Origin: Marinobacter denitrificans
Lineage (GTDB): Bacteria; Pseudomonadota; Gammaproteobacteria; Pseudomonadales; Oleiphilaceae
NCBI RefSeq assembly: GCF_008795955.1
Contig: NZ_VMHN01000001.1
Coordinates: forward strand, 248,001-312,000
Direction: 5' to 3'
DNA: 64,000 nt
The position numbers and the translations under genes were made by a program. The notes beneath the pieces are model-generated. The model saw only the letters and a program-made list of their open reading frames with translations, ran no database searches and was not told the origin of the DNA. Positions 20,864 to 29,951 of the stretch are shown here, piece by piece; position 1 is the stretch's first letter; every line of letters begins with the position of its first letter.

Positions 20864-22204
20864 TCAGACCAGTCGGCCCCACAGGTCGTGCTCATCCGCG
20901 TGTTCAACCACGGCCTGAACGATCTGCCCGGGCACCAGGCCTGTTTCGTCATTGAGGTAGACCATGCCATCGATTTCCGGCGCATCCGCCTTGGAGCGGC
21001 CGATGGCACCCTCCTCGTCGACTTCATCGATGAGAACGTCGATGGTCTGGCCAATTCTGGCCTGTAGGCGGGCAGCGGAGATCTGCGCCTGCTTCTCCAT
21101 GAAGCGGGCCAGGCGCTCTTCCTTTATGTCCTCCGGCACAGCCCCTTCCAGCTCATTGGCCCTGGCCCCTTCCACCGCGCTGTACTTGAACGCTCCTACC
21201 CGATCAAACTGCGCTTCATCCAGCCAGTCCAGCAGATACTGGAAATCTTCCTCGGTCTCGCCGGGGAAGCCGACAATGAAGGTGGAACGAATGGTCAGTT
21301 CAGGGCAGATCTCCCGCCATTTACGGATTCGCTCCAGGGTTTTGCTGTCGTGAGCAGGGCGTTTCATGGCCTTGAGAATTTTCGGGCTGGCGTGCTGGAA
21401 AGGGATATCCAGGTACGGGAGGATCTTGCCTTCAGCCATCAGCGGGATAATATCGTCCACATGGGGATAGGGGTAAACGTAATGCAGGCGAACCCACACA
21501 CCCATTTCACCCAACGCCTCACACAGCGACTGCATTCTGGTCTTTAACGGCCGGCCCTGCCAAAAGCCGGTGCGGTATTTGGTATCCACGCCGTAAGCGG
21601 ACGTGTCCTGGGAAATAACCAGTAGTTCTTTCACCCCGGCATCCACCAACCGCTGAGCTTCGTCCATGACATCGCCAATGGGACGACTCACCAGATTACC
21701 GCGCATGGAAGGAATAATGCAGAAAGTACAGCGGTGGTTGCAGCCTTCGGAAATTTTCAGATAGGCGTAATGCCGCGGCGTCAATTTGATGCCCTGAGGT
21801 GGAACCAGGTCCGTGAAGGGATCGTGTTGCTTGTTCGGCGGCACAAACTGATGCACGGCACCGACCACTTCCTCATAGGCATGGGGGCCGGAGACTGCCA
21901 GAACACCGGGATGGGTGTCGCGGATCTTGTCCGCTTCCACACCCATACAGCCCGTGACGATCACTTTGCCGTTTTCACTGATCGCCTCGCCGATAGCGTC
22001 CAGGGATTCCTGTTTGGCGGCATCAATAAAGCCACAGGTATTGACCACAACAATGTCGGCATCGTTGTAGGTGGGCACCACATCGTAACCGTCCAGCCGC
22101 AGTTGGGTGAGGATACGCTCGGAGTCAACGAGAGCCTTGGGGCAGCCAAGGCTGATAAAACCTACTTTGCCGCCCTGGGAAACGGAAGGAATCTTGTCTG
22201 TCAT
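20864..22204 (-). CDS. rimO: Ribosomal protein S12 methylthiotransferase RimO
   Basis: Radical-SAM enzyme that methylthiolates Asp89 of ribosomal protein S12. The 446 residues show the UPF0004 domain (about 12-120, with [14 protein letters not shown] and VVVNTCGFI), the radical-SAM cluster [11 protein letters not shown] (about 155-165) and a C-terminal TRAM domain (about 375-445). The start at 22204 ([16 protein letters not shown]) fits the family. A further in-frame codon at 22327 would add 41 residues of non-conserved sequence. Convergent with the upstream metallohydrolase gene. Confidence 0.96.
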   Translation of the reverse strand: MTDKIPSVSQGGKVGFISLGCPKALVDSERILTQLRLDGYDVVPTYNDADIVVVNTCGFIDAAKQESLDAIGEAISENGKVIVTGCMGVEADKIRDTHPGVLAVSGPHAYEEVVGAVHQFVPPNKQHDPFTDLVPPQGIKLTPRHYAYLKISEGCNHRCTFCIIPSMRGNLVSRPIGDVMDEAQRLVDAGVKELLVISQDTSAYGVDTKYRTGFWQGRPLKTRMQSLCEALGEMGVWVRLHYVYPYPHVDDIIPLMAEGKILPYLDIPFQHASPKILKAMKRPAHDSKTLERIRKWREICPELTIRSTFIVGFPGETEEDFQYLLDWLDEAQFDRVGAFKYSAVEGARANELEGAVPEDIKEERLARFMEKQAQISAARLQARIGQTIDVLIDEVDEEGAIGRSKADAPEIDGMVYLNDETGLVPGQIVQAVVEHADEHDLWGRLV

Positions 22205-22557
22205 AACCTGCACGGAATCATGGCGCCTTGATCGGCACCCGGTGAATGTTGGCGCGTAGTTTACCTCAGCCGACCTGCTGCCGTCAGTGAACTCGGAAAG
22301 GGAATTCACACCGCCCGGAATTGACATGCCTCATTATTAATGACGCCATGCTCATATTCAGTTCACAAATCTGACAGCTTTAGCGACAGGCAACTTGCTG
22401 ATCACCAAACAAACAACTAGACTTTCAGGAAGTTAAGACCGAAATAATAAGCGCTTGCCGTTATCCCGCATCCGTCACATTAAGAGTTTATGACAATTTG
22501 CGGGGTTTTCTTGCGTATATGAGAAAGCGCAACAGCAAGTATAAAAAGGACTGAACG
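22205..22557. other. Divergent rimO/PilZ intergenic region
   Basis: 353 bases, AT-richer than its surroundings, between divergent rimO and the PilZ gene. I see no gene, no long inverted repeat and no convincing promoter pair. A TTGACA at about 22322 lacks a partner at normal spacing. The region just before the PilZ gene is rich in A and T and could hold its promoter. Confidence 0.5.
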
Positions 22558-23010
22558 ATGGGTAAGGCAGCCTCCTTTGAAACCAGAGACGCCAGAAGAG
22601 TCGCTATGAAACCAGTTGCCGCCAAGCCAAACCTTCGCAACCAGCAACGTGTTGATGTTGCTACCGAAGTCAGAATCGAGAAATCCGATGGCAGCTGCCT
22701 CACCTGTGAGGTCTCCAATATTTCGCGGACCGGAATCATGATCCTGTGTGATCAGGAATGCGTGAAGAAACTGGTTCCCGGCCAGAAAACTCCCGCCCCC
22801 GGCAACTGGATATCCGTCACAGCAACCTTTTCAGTACCCGTTGTTGCCCATCAGCCGGTTTCGGTTGTTGCCGGCGGTAACATCATCCATATGCGCCGCA
22901 TCGCCCGCGACCAGTTCCAACTTGGCATCCAGTTCACAGAATTCGACGGCAACGGGTACGAGTACGTCGACAATTACGTCAGCAAGTTGCTCGCCGCCTC
23001 AATACCGTAA
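22558..23010 (+). CDS. PilZ domain-containing protein
   Basis: Single-domain PilZ protein of 150 residues, likely a cyclic di-GMP receptor. The two binding motifs are visible: RxxxR (RNQQR, about residues 27-31) and NxSxxG (NISRTG, about 58-63). There is no membrane segment and no fused output domain, so it would act through a protein partner that cannot be identified here. AAGGA lies 8 bases before the ATG. It is a lone gene, divergent from rimO. Confidence 0.85.
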   Translation: MGKAASFETRDARRVAMKPVAAKPNLRNQQRVDVATEVRIEKSDGSCLTCEVSNISRTGIMILCDQECVKKLVPGQKTPAPGNWISVTATFSVPVVAHQPVSVVAGGNIIHMRRIARDQFQLGIQFTEFDGNGYEYVDNYVSKLLAASIP

Positions 23011-23082
23011 GCAAATAAACGCCCCGATCATTACATTACTCAGCCGCTATATTGTTATAGCAGCAAACTCTAGTAACCTGTC

Positions 23083-23112
23083 TTCTTATGCCGCGACCTG
23101 ATCTGGTATGAT
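23083..23112 (+). promoter_or_regulatory. Candidate sigma-70 promoter for cysDN
   Basis: A -10 TATGAT at 23107-23112 is preceded by TG one base before it (extended -10). A weak -35 TTCTTA lies at 23083-23088 with an 18-base spacer. The cysD ATG is 57 bases downstream. CysB control would be expected from the pathway but no site can be assigned. Confidence 0.5.
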
Positions 23113-23168
23113 TGCGGCATTCACACGCCCAGCCTTAATCAGGCACGCAAACGCGGTAACAGGATACG

Positions 23169-24077
23169 ATGACCACTTACAACCTGACGCATCTCAAACA
23201 GCTGGAAGCTGAAAGCATCCATATCATCCGGGAAGTCGCAGCCGAATTCGACAACCCGGTCATGCTCTACTCCATCGGAAAGGACTCTGCGGTGATGCTC
23301 CATCTGGCCCGTAAGGCCTTCTACCCGGGCAAGTTACCCTTTCCGCTGATGCACGTGGACACCACCTGGAAATTCAGGGAAATGATTGAATTCCGGGACC
23401 GCAAGGCTAAAGAGTACGGGCTGGACCTGATCGTTCACAAGAATGAAGACGGCATCAAACAGGGTATAGGGCCTTTTACCCACGGTAGCGCCAAGCATAC
23501 AGACGTCATGAAGACCCAGGCGCTCAAGCAGGCCCTCGACAAGTACAAGTTCGATGCAGCCTTCGGTGGCGCCCGCCGGGACGAGGAAAAATCCCGCGCC
23601 AAAGAGCGCGTGTATTCTTTCCGCGATGAATACCATCGCTGGGACCCCAAAAACCAACGCCCCGAGCTGTGGAACATCTACAACGGCAAGATCAACAAGG
23701 GCGAGAGTATCCGCGTATTCCCGCTGTCCAACTGGACCGAACTGGATATCTGGCAGTACATCTATCTGGAAAACATCGAGATCGTTCCCCTGTATTACGC
23801 CGCCAAACGCCCGGTAGTAGAGCGTGACGGCACTCTGATCATGGTGGATGACGACCGCATGCCCCTGAAAGAGGGTGAAAAGCCGATGATGAAGTACATC
23901 CGCTTCCGTACCCTGGGTTGCTACCCGCTGACCGGCGCCATTGAATCCGAGGCAGATACCTTGCCGGAGATCATCCAGGAAATGCTGCTGGCCACCAGCT
24001 CCGAACGTCAGGGCCGCGTGATTGACCACGATTCGGCCGGCTCCATGGAACAGAAAAAGCGGGAAGGATACTTCTAA
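23169..24077 (+). CDS. cysD: Sulfate adenylyltransferase subunit 2 (CysD)
   Basis: Catalytic subunit of the ATP sulfurylase that makes adenosine 5'-phosphosulfate in assimilatory sulfate reduction. The 302 residues belong to the PAPS-reductase-like PP-loop family: the PP-loop is [14 protein letters not shown] (about 37-50). The conserved [16 protein letters not shown] motif (about 137-152) and [14 protein letters not shown] near the C-terminus are clear. cysN starts 2 bases after the stop. Confidence 0.97.
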   Translation: MTTYNLTHLKQLEAESIHIIREVAAEFDNPVMLYSIGKDSAVMLHLARKAFYPGKLPFPLMHVDTTWKFREMIEFRDRKAKEYGLDLIVHKNEDGIKQGIGPFTHGSAKHTDVMKTQALKQALDKYKFDAAFGGARRDEEKSRAKERVYSFRDEYHRWDPKNQRPELWNIYNGKINKGESIRVFPLSNWTELDIWQYIYLENIEIVPLYYAAKRPVVERDGTLIMVDDDRMPLKEGEKPMMKYIRFRTLGCYPLTGAIESEADTLPEIIQEMLLATSSERQGRVIDHDSAGSMEQKKREGYF

Positions 24078-24078
24078 G

Positions 24079-25737
24079 ATGTCACACCAGTCTGATCTGA
24101 TTGCCGAAGATATTCAGGCCTACCTGAAGCAACACGAGAACAAGGAACTGCTGCGCCTGCTGACCTGCGGCAGTGTCGACGATGGCAAGAGCACCCTGAT
24201 TGGCCGCCTGCTCCACGACACCAAGATGATCTACGAAGATCATATGGCGAGCCTGAAAACCGACAGTGCGAAAATGGGCACCACCGGTGAGAAACTGGAC
24301 CTGGCCCTGCTGGTGGACGGCCTGCAGGCAGAGCGGGAACAGGGCATCACCATTGACGTGGCCTATCGCTACTTTTCCACCGACAAGCGCAAGTTCATCA
24401 TTGCTGACACCCCGGGCCATGAACAGTACACCCGCAACATGGCCACTGGCGCCTCTACTGCCCAGGTGGCGATACTGATGATTGACGCGCGGCATGGCGT
24501 GCTGACCCAGACTCGCCGCCATTCCTACATCGCGTCCCTGCTGGGCATTCGACATATTGTGGTTGCCATCAACAAGATGGACCTGGTGGACTACAGCGAA
24601 GAGCGCTTCAATGAAATCAAGGACGACTACCTGGCTTTCGCCAACAAGCTGGGCCTGAAAGACATCCGCTTTGTGCCGATTTCCGCTCTGGAAGGCGACA
24701 ATGTCGTCAACAAGAGTGAGCACACGCCCTGGTTCACCGGCCAGCCGTTGATGGAGATTCTGGAAACTGTCCAGGTTTCCCATGACAAGAACCTGGAGCA
24801 TTTCCGCTTCCCGGTGCAGTACGTCACCCGCCCCAACCTGAACTTCCGTGGCTTTTGCGGCACCGTCGCCTCCGGCGTGATCCGCCCGGGGGAGAAAGTG
24901 ATGGCACTGCCCTCGCGGCGCACCAGTACCGTCAAGGAAGTGGTGACATTTGATGGCAACCTTGAGGAAGCCTATATCGATCAGGCGGTAACGCTGACTC
25001 TCACCGACGAGATCGATATCAGCCGCGGCGACATGCTGGTAAAAGCCGAGGATGAGCCGGAAGTGGGCAACCGCTTCACCGCCAATATCGTGTGGATGAC
25101 GGATGGCCCTCTCGAAACCGGTCGGCTTTACGACATCAAGCTCGGGCCCACGTTTACCTCTGGCACGGTGAAAACAATTCACCACCAGACCGACGTCAAT
25201 ACGCTGGAGAAGAACGACAATCCTTCAGCCCTGCAGTTGAACGAAATCGGCCTGTGTGAGCTCACCCTGAGCCAGCCCATTGCGTTTGACGCCTATCCGC
25301 GCAATCACGCGACGGGCAGCTTCATTGTGATCGACCGGCTGACCAATGTGACTATCGGTGCGGGCATGATTGCCGGCACGGCTGGTACAGTCGAATCTCT
25401 GGATCCGGTGACCGGCGAAGAGCGTGAACGCCGCCTGGCGCAGAAGCCTGCGATCATTGCCTGTAATGGCAAGAAGGCGACAGCCCTGGCCATGGCGGTT
25501 GAGCGCGCGCTGTTTGACCAGGGTAAGACCTCCGTGGTGCTGAGCGAAGATAACGCCGGCAATGCGGATGACCGCCGCCGCGCCGCCCAGGTCATCAGTG
25601 CCCATGGCCTTATTGCCATTGCGGTGAACCTGGGAACTGACGTGGCTTCGGCCGCTGTTTCCGCGGACGACGACCAGGAAATTACTGAGGCGGTCAATAC
25701 GCTGATTCAGGATCTGATGCGGCACAAGCGCGTTTAG
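24079..25737 (+). CDS. cysN: Sulfate adenylyltransferase subunit 1 (CysN) with relic APS-kinase-like tail
   Basis: GTPase subunit that drives ATP sulfurylase. The 552 residues contain an EF-Tu-like GTPase (GSVDDGKST at 31-39, [12 protein letters not shown]) and two beta-barrel domains to about residue 430. E. coli CysN stops near 475. Here about 110 more residues align by eye with APS kinase (CysC): an N-terminal loop, a helix, and [13 protein letters not shown] where CysC has DGDN..DRRENIRRV. The P-loop is lost ([11 protein letters not shown] instead of GxSGSGKST), so the tail should not be a kinase. The start at 24079 is chosen because cysD ends 2 bases earlier and the family N-terminus begins there. 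Confidence 0.94.
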   Translation: MSHQSDLIAEDIQAYLKQHENKELLRLLTCGSVDDGKSTLIGRLLHDTKMIYEDHMASLKTDSAKMGTTGEKLDLALLVDGLQAEREQGITIDVAYRYFSTDKRKFIIADTPGHEQYTRNMATGASTAQVAILMIDARHGVLTQTRRHSYIASLLGIRHIVVAINKMDLVDYSEERFNEIKDDYLAFANKLGLKDIRFVPISALEGDNVVNKSEHTPWFTGQPLMEILETVQVSHDKNLEHFRFPVQYVTRPNLNFRGFCGTVASGVIRPGEKVMALPSRRTSTVKEVVTFDGNLEEAYIDQAVTLTLTDEIDISRGDMLVKAEDEPEVGNRFTANIVWMTDGPLETGRLYDIKLGPTFTSGTVKTIHHQTDVNTLEKNDNPSALQLNEIGLCELTLSQPIAFDAYPRNHATGSFIVIDRLTNVTIGAGMIAGTAGTVESLDPVTGEERERRLAQKPAIIACNGKKATALAMAVERALFDQGKTSVVLSEDNAGNADDRRRAAQVISAHGLIAIAVNLGTDVASAAVSADDDQEITEAVNTLIQDLMRHKRV

Positions 25738-25759
25738 TCGGATGGCTCGCTCTTGAGAT

Positions 25760-25787
25760 AGCCCCCAGGTCTGTAACCTTGGGGGCT
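25760..25787 (+). terminator. Hairpin after cysN
   Basis: AGCCCCCA at 25760-25767 pairs with TGGGGGCT at 25780-25787 (with further G-C pairing inside), 22 bases after the cysN stop. There is no T-run. It directly abuts the left arm of a type 2 inverted-repeat element. Confidence 0.5.
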
Positions 25788-25877
25788 GGTTTGGGGGTGG
25801 GGGTGCCTCTTTGGAAAAAGAACTCGCGGCGCTCAGACACCTTTTTCTGGCACAAAAGACACCCCCACCCCCAAACC
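25788..25877. repeat. Type 2 long inverted-repeat element B1
   Basis: Left arm 25788-25805 and right arm 25860-25877 are perfect 18-base reverse complements made of G/T and C/A runs. The core carries the type 2 consensus, GGAAAAAGAACTCGC followed by GCGCTC, GACACC and TTTTTC, with AAAAAG and CTTTTT pairing inside. It lies between cysN and yejK, both on the plus strand. Confidence 0.85.
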
Positions 25878-25971
25878 GATCGTTCCTCCAAAAAATCCAT
25901 TACAATCCCCCTCCCTGAAGGTTTACCCTCAAAGCCTCTTACGTTTTAGCAAGCAAGGACTCTACAACCCC

Positions 25972-26988
25972 ATGGCCATCAAACAGCTCCGCACCCTCTT
26001 CGCCAGCCAGTATCAGCCCGGACAACCGGCGCGGGTTCGTCCCGGCGAGGCGCTGGCCGAGCCGGGTGGTGACTACGAGGCGCTTCACAAGCAGATGAAG
26101 CGTCTGTTCAACAGCAAGCCGGGCAAGAAATACGGTCGCTTTTCCGAGGACGTTGGTGAAAGTCCGTTCAGCAGTTGGCTGAAGGATTACCGGGAGGACC
26201 GTCAGAGTTTTGCATCACTGACCGACCGTCTGTTTGGCCAGTGGCAGGAGTTGCTGAACAGTGCACAGGAGGAGTTCGAGGGGCACTTGATGATTGTTCA
26301 CGAGGCCCTGGCGGATGCGGAGGTGGTTTACCTGTTCATCCTGGAAAACGACAGTGCCATGCGCTTTGACGCCCAGCAGACCCTGGACGCAACCGATATC
26401 CTGAGCCTGTCGCGGCTGAATCTGGCGGTGCGGATTGAGCTGGATGACTGGTTGGGCGACAGCCCAGGCGAAAACTATCTCACACTGGTCCACGCCCGTG
26501 GTTCCGGTGAAGGTGGCGATCTGTTCATCCGGCTTTGCGGTTTTACCAATCAGGTGGATGTGGAGAAGGAAACGCTGACGTTCATGGATGCGGTTGAGGC
26601 GTTCGCGAAGTCGTCCGAGCCGGAGGAAGCGGGCAAGATTCGGGCGCGGGCCTATGAGTTTTCCAAGGAGCAGCATGCGCTGGGCGAGCCGGTGGCTATT
26701 GAGGCGCTGTCAGGTTATCTCGACGAGGATCAGCCCCAGCGGTTCAAGGAGTTTGCCAGTGAGACGGCTGAGCTTCCGGAGAGCGGCGTGCTGCATCCGG
26801 ATCACCGCAAGGTGAAGAAGCTGGTGCGGATTGCCGGCTCGGGTGGTGGTATGAGCGTGTCGTTTTCTTCGGATCTGGTTAATCAGGCCGTCTACTATGA
26901 CCGTGACAACGATGCCCTGACTATCACGAAGCTGCCTAAAGCTTTGCGGGAGCAATTGCAGCGGTATCTGGAAAGTCGCAATGATTGA
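25972..26988 (+). CDS. yejK: Nucleoid-associated protein YejK/NdpA
   Basis: 338-residue cytoplasmic protein of the NdpA/YejK family, found on the spermidine nucleoid of E. coli and related to phage-encoded anti-host nucleoid proteins. No enzymatic motif is visible. Family features include the N-terminal IKQLRTLFASQ segment, a middle region on self-association, and the late GGGMSVSFSSDLVNQAVYYD block near residue 295. It is flanked on both sides by type 2 inverted-repeat elements and has no obvious operon partner. Confidence 0.85.
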   Translation: MAIKQLRTLFASQYQPGQPARVRPGEALAEPGGDYEALHKQMKRLFNSKPGKKYGRFSEDVGESPFSSWLKDYREDRQSFASLTDRLFGQWQELLNSAQEEFEGHLMIVHEALADAEVVYLFILENDSAMRFDAQQTLDATDILSLSRLNLAVRIELDDWLGDSPGENYLTLVHARGSGEGGDLFIRLCGFTNQVDVEKETLTFMDAVEAFAKSSEPEEAGKIRARAYEFSKEQHALGEPVAIEALSGYLDEDQPQRFKEFASETAELPESGVLHPDHRKVKKLVRIAGSGGGMSVSFSSDLVNQAVYYDRDNDALTITKLPKALREQLQRYLESRND

Positions 26989-27025
26989 GACTGCTGCACT
27001 CCTAGCCTGTTAGCTGGGGGGGGCT

Positions 27026-27119
27026 GGCCCCGCCGCGGGGCAGCACTTTCTTCTGGAAAAAGAACTCGCTGCGCTCGGACACCTTTTTCCGGCAGAAAAT
27101 GCTACCCCACACCGGGACC
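27026..27119. repeat. Type 2 long inverted-repeat element B2
   Basis: Imperfect arms: GGCCCCGCCGCGGGGCAGCA on the left pairs with the right arm ending at 27119, with several mismatches, some of which would be G-U in RNA. The core matches the copies at 25788 and 33833 almost base for base (GGAAAAAGAACTCGC, GCGCTCGGACACC, TTTTTCCGGCAG). It lies between the convergent yejK and trmH genes. Confidence 0.8.
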
Positions 27120-27147
27120 GAGCAAGTCAGGTGTTATCTCTGCAATA

Positions 27148-27885
27148 TCAGGATTCGTTGGTGGTGACCGGAGTTGTATCGGTCCACCTGGGGCGACTTG
27201 CCCTTAGTTTTCGGACTTCCTTCATCCAGCCTACGCCATCCACCAGTTCACCGGTTTCCGGGTCGATAGGTGGGTACGGCAGATTACGGTCGTCGCAATA
27301 GCGTTTTACCACCGGCTGGCACCAGCAGAACAACAGGCGGTTGTATTCCTCATCAGGAAGTCTGCGGTAATCATACAGCCCGGCCAGTTTTCGTTGCCGT
27401 TGCGCTTCGGCGAGGATGATTGAGCAGGCTGATGACACGTTCAGGGACTCCACCATCCCCATCATGGGTATCACTATGTGCTCGTCTGCCTGTTCGGCGG
27501 CGTTGTCGCTCACACCATCCACTTCGTTGCCCATAATCACCGTGCAGGGCACGGTGAAATCCGCTTCCCGGTAGTCTATAGCGCGGTCAGATAGCTGTGC
27601 GGCGTAGATTCTGTGCCCCTGCCCTTTCAGTGCAGACACCGCTTCATCCATGGCCGGGTGGGTGTGGGTGGTGACCCAGTTGTAGCTGCCGCCGGCGGTT
27701 TTGCGAAACGCACGGAAGCCTTCCCGCGGCCAGACCACGTGCATGTTGGCCAGGCCGAAGGCGTCGCAGGAGCGGATGATGGCCGAGAGGTTGCGGGGCT
27801 TGTGGACCTGGTCGGTGAGGACGCTGAGGTCGGGTTGGCGGGTATTCAGGGTTTGTTTGATTCGGGCCAGGCGTTCGGGGGTCAT
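27148..27885 (-). CDS. trmH: tRNA (guanosine(18)-2'-O)-methyltransferase TrmH
   Basis: SPOUT-class methyltransferase that methylates the ribose of G18 in tRNA D-loops. The 245 residues show motif 1 (NLSAIIRSCDAFG, about 32-44), motif 2 (IMGNEVDGVSD, about 115) and motif 3 (IPMMGMVESLNVSSA, about 138-152), which form the SAM-binding knot. The C-terminal extension is of usual length for TrmH. Start chosen at the ATG giving MTPERLARIKQTL, typical for the family. Confidence 0.94.
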   Translation of the reverse strand: MTPERLARIKQTLNTRQPDLSVLTDQVHKPRNLSAIIRSCDAFGLANMHVVWPREGFRAFRKTAGGSYNWVTTHTHPAMDEAVSALKGQGHRIYAAQLSDRAIDYREADFTVPCTVIMGNEVDGVSDNAAEQADEHIVIPMMGMVESLNVSSACSIILAEAQRQRKLAGLYDYRRLPDEEYNRLLFCWCQPVVKRYCDDRNLPYPPIDPETGELVDGVGWMKEVRKLRASRPRWTDTTPVTTNES

Positions 27886-28026
27886 GTTGTTTGAGCGTTT
27901 TGGTGAATGAGGTTTAGCACTTCAGTTGGGGAAGCGCTTCTACTTCCAAAGCTAAGCCAGCCAATAATACCACAGCCGATTTAGAGGATTGCCGAGACAG
28001 AGGTGGTTGCGGATTGATCACCTCGT

Positions 28027-28032
28027 TATAAT
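28027..28032 (+). promoter_or_regulatory. Candidate -10 element for miaB
   Basis: A perfect TATAAT 82 bases before the miaB ATG. The -35 region (around TTGCGG, 28008-28013) is only 13-14 bases away, so this is an incomplete match. Confidence 0.4.
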
Positions 28033-28113
28033 GGCCAGCTAACTTTTTTAAGCGCCAACCTTGACCTCTTGGCGCATACCACACACCACCATGCACCAAA
28101 TACGTTGAGAATC

Positions 28114-29460
28114 ATGGCCAAGAAGCTGTACATCAAGACCCATGGCTGCCAGATGAACGAGTACGACTCATCCAGAATGGCAGATCTGCTGAAAACCGGC
28201 GAAGCTGTCGAGATGACCGACTCGCCGGACGATGCCGACATCCTGCTGCTGAACACCTGCTCTATCCGTGAAAAAGCCCAGGAGAAAGTGTTTCACCAAC
28301 TGGGTCGCTGGAAAAAGCTCAAAACCAGCAAACCGGGTCTGATCATCGGCGTTGGCGGGTGCGTGGCCAGTCAGGAAGGCCAGGCCATCATCGACCGGGC
28401 GCCTTATGTGGACATGGTCTTCGGTCCGCAAACCCTGCACCGCCTGCCGGATATGATTACCGAAGTGCGTGCCAAGGGTAATGGCGTGGGTGTGGTGGAT
28501 GTGAGCTTCCCGGAAATCGAAAAGTTCGACAACCTGCCCGACCCGGGTGCCGACGGACCTTCTGCCTTTGTTTCCATCATGGAAGGCTGCAGCAAGTACT
28601 GCACCTTCTGCGTGGTGCCCTACACCCGCGGCGAGGAAGTCAGCCGCCCGGTGGATGACGTTCTTGCGGAAGTGGCGCACCTGGCCGGCCAGGGCGTGCG
28701 GGAGGTAAACCTGTTGGGCCAGAACGTGAACGCTTACCGTGGTGAAACCCACGATGGCGACGTGATGGACATGGCGGAGCTGGTGGCGCTGATCGCTACC
28801 ATCGACGGTATTGATCGCATCCGTTACACCACCTCGCACCCGGTAGAGTTCTCGGATTCGCTGATCGAAGCCTATGAACAGGTACCGGAACTGGTCAGTC
28901 ACCTGCACTTACCAGTCCAGAGTGGATCCGACCGTATACTGGCTGCCATGAAACGCGGCCATACAGCACTGGAGTACAAGTCCAAACTTCGCCGCCTGCG
29001 CAAGATTCGCCCGGATATCAGTTTCTCCTCGGACTTTATCATTGGCTTCCCGGGGGAAACCGAGAAGGACTTTGAAGACACCATGAAGCTGATCAACGAT
29101 ATCGGCTTCGATATGTCCTTCAGCTTTGTCTTCAGCGCCCGACCCGGCACTCCGGCGGCAGACCTGCCGGATGATACGCCGCTGGAAGTGAAGAAGCAGC
29201 GCCTGAGCATTCTTCAGGACCGGCTGAATCAGAACGTGATGGACATCAGCCGCAAGATGGTAGGCACCACCCAGCGTATCCTGGTGACAGGGCTGTCCAA
29301 GAAGGACCCCGGCGAATACGCGGGCCGGACCGAGAACAACCGTATTGTGAATTTCCGGCATGAGAATCCGGAGGTGGTTGGGCATTTTATTGACGTGGAG
29401 ATCAAAGAGGCATTGCCTAATTCTCTCCGTGGGACTCCTGTTAACTTGGAGATGTTTTAA
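28114..29460 (+). CDS. miaB: tRNA-2-methylthio-N6-isopentenyladenosine synthase MiaB
   Basis: Radical-SAM methylthiotransferase that completes the ms2i6A37 modification begun by MiaA (also in this window). The 448 residues show the UPF0004 domain ([15 protein letters not shown] at the start), the radical-SAM cluster [11 protein letters not shown] (about 157-167), and a C-terminal TRAM domain (about 378-442). The start at 28114 ([13 protein letters not shown]) is the family start; an in-frame codon 45 bases upstream would add a His-rich non-conserved stretch. It heads the miaB-phoH-ybeY-corC-lnt group. Confidence 0.97.
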   Translation: MAKKLYIKTHGCQMNEYDSSRMADLLKTGEAVEMTDSPDDADILLLNTCSIREKAQEKVFHQLGRWKKLKTSKPGLIIGVGGCVASQEGQAIIDRAPYVDMVFGPQTLHRLPDMITEVRAKGNGVGVVDVSFPEIEKFDNLPDPGADGPSAFVSIMEGCSKYCTFCVVPYTRGEEVSRPVDDVLAEVAHLAGQGVREVNLLGQNVNAYRGETHDGDVMDMAELVALIATIDGIDRIRYTTSHPVEFSDSLIEAYEQVPELVSHLHLPVQSGSDRILAAMKRGHTALEYKSKLRRLRKIRPDISFSSDFIIGFPGETEKDFEDTMKLINDIGFDMSFSFVFSARPGTPAADLPDDTPLEVKKQRLSILQDRLNQNVMDISRKMVGTTQRILVTGLSKKDPGEYAGRTENNRIVNFRHENPEVVGHFIDVEIKEALPNSLRGTPVNLEMF

Positions 29461-29495
29461 AGCTGGGGCCATGCGTCTCGGGTTTGGTGAATGGC

Positions 29496-29601
29496 GAGTG
29501 GTGGGCACCTCTTCCCAAAAAATGCTACAAGCACATCCCTGTGCGCTTGGGCTCCGCCATCCATGGCTCCGCACATTTTTGGGAGGAGGTGCCCACCACT
29601 C
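29496..29601. repeat. Type 1 long inverted-repeat element A2
   Basis: Arms of about 28 bases (GAGTGGTGGGCACC on the left, GGTGCCCACCACTC on the right, continuing inward with one mismatch and one extra A). The core has two mini-hairpins: CACA-TCCC-TGTG and GCCA-TCCA-TGGC. The core closely matches element A1 (15849-15948), but the arms are unrelated to it. It lies 36 bases after miaB. Confidence 0.85.
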
Positions 29602-29643
29602 TCCGCGAACCCTTTCCGTGTCTGCGGTCCAAACAGAGTAAAT

Positions 29644-29738
29644 GTAGGTTGGATTAAGCGAAGCGCAATCCAACATTTGCAATGATATGAAGATGACCCA
29701 ATATATTTCGGATTACGACTTCGTCTAATCCGACCTAC
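29644..29738. repeat. Paired GTAGG...AATCC palindromes
   Basis: Two palindromes, GTTGGATT...AATCCAAC and TCGGATTA...TAATCCGA, are set as an inverted pair ending in GTAGGTT and CGACCTAC. This kind of GTAGG/GGATTA/AATCC palindrome is widespread between genes in beta- and gammaproteobacteria (family knowledge). The right half is identical over about 25 bases, inverted, to a copy at 33955-33980. Confidence 0.75.
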
Positions 29739-29775
29739 TTGTATTTATGCATGCGGACCTGCAAATAGTTAAAAG

Positions 29776-29888
29776 GGCGCTGGCCGGAGGGCCTTTCCAA
29801 AAACGTGGAGCGCCAGGGATGGCGCGACCGAGCCCCCCATGGACGGGTTTACGGGCGTTTTTTGGAAAGGCCCTCCGGTCAGCGCCCG
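29776..29888. repeat. Type 1 long inverted-repeat element D
   Basis: Arms of 30 and 31 bases (29776-29805 and 29858-29888) pair with one G/T position and one extra A. Read on the minus strand, the core has mini-hairpins CCCG-TCCA-TGGG and GCGCCA-TCCC-TGGCGC at the spacing seen in the other type 1 copies. It lies 64 bases before phoH and is in the opposite orientation to element A2 in the same gap. Confidence 0.8.
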
Positions 29889-29951
29889 ACAGCACCAATC
29901 ATGAAATGCCTACTCCCTGAAATCTCGGGGAGTCATTAAAACGGAGCACTT

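Larger units (their letters stand above)
29461..29951. other. Repeat-filled gap between miaB and phoH
   Basis: 491 bases between two genes that are normally closely spaced in this cluster. Most of it is three inverted-repeat structures (29496-29601, 29644-29738, 29776-29888). Short open frames crossing these repeats are not considered genes. No clear promoter for phoH was found. Confidence 0.7.

Noticed and set aside
29360..29685. Short plus-strand open frames after miaB
   Set aside because: They overlap the miaB end and element A2. Their residues are translations of the repeat core, and the frames have no start signals.
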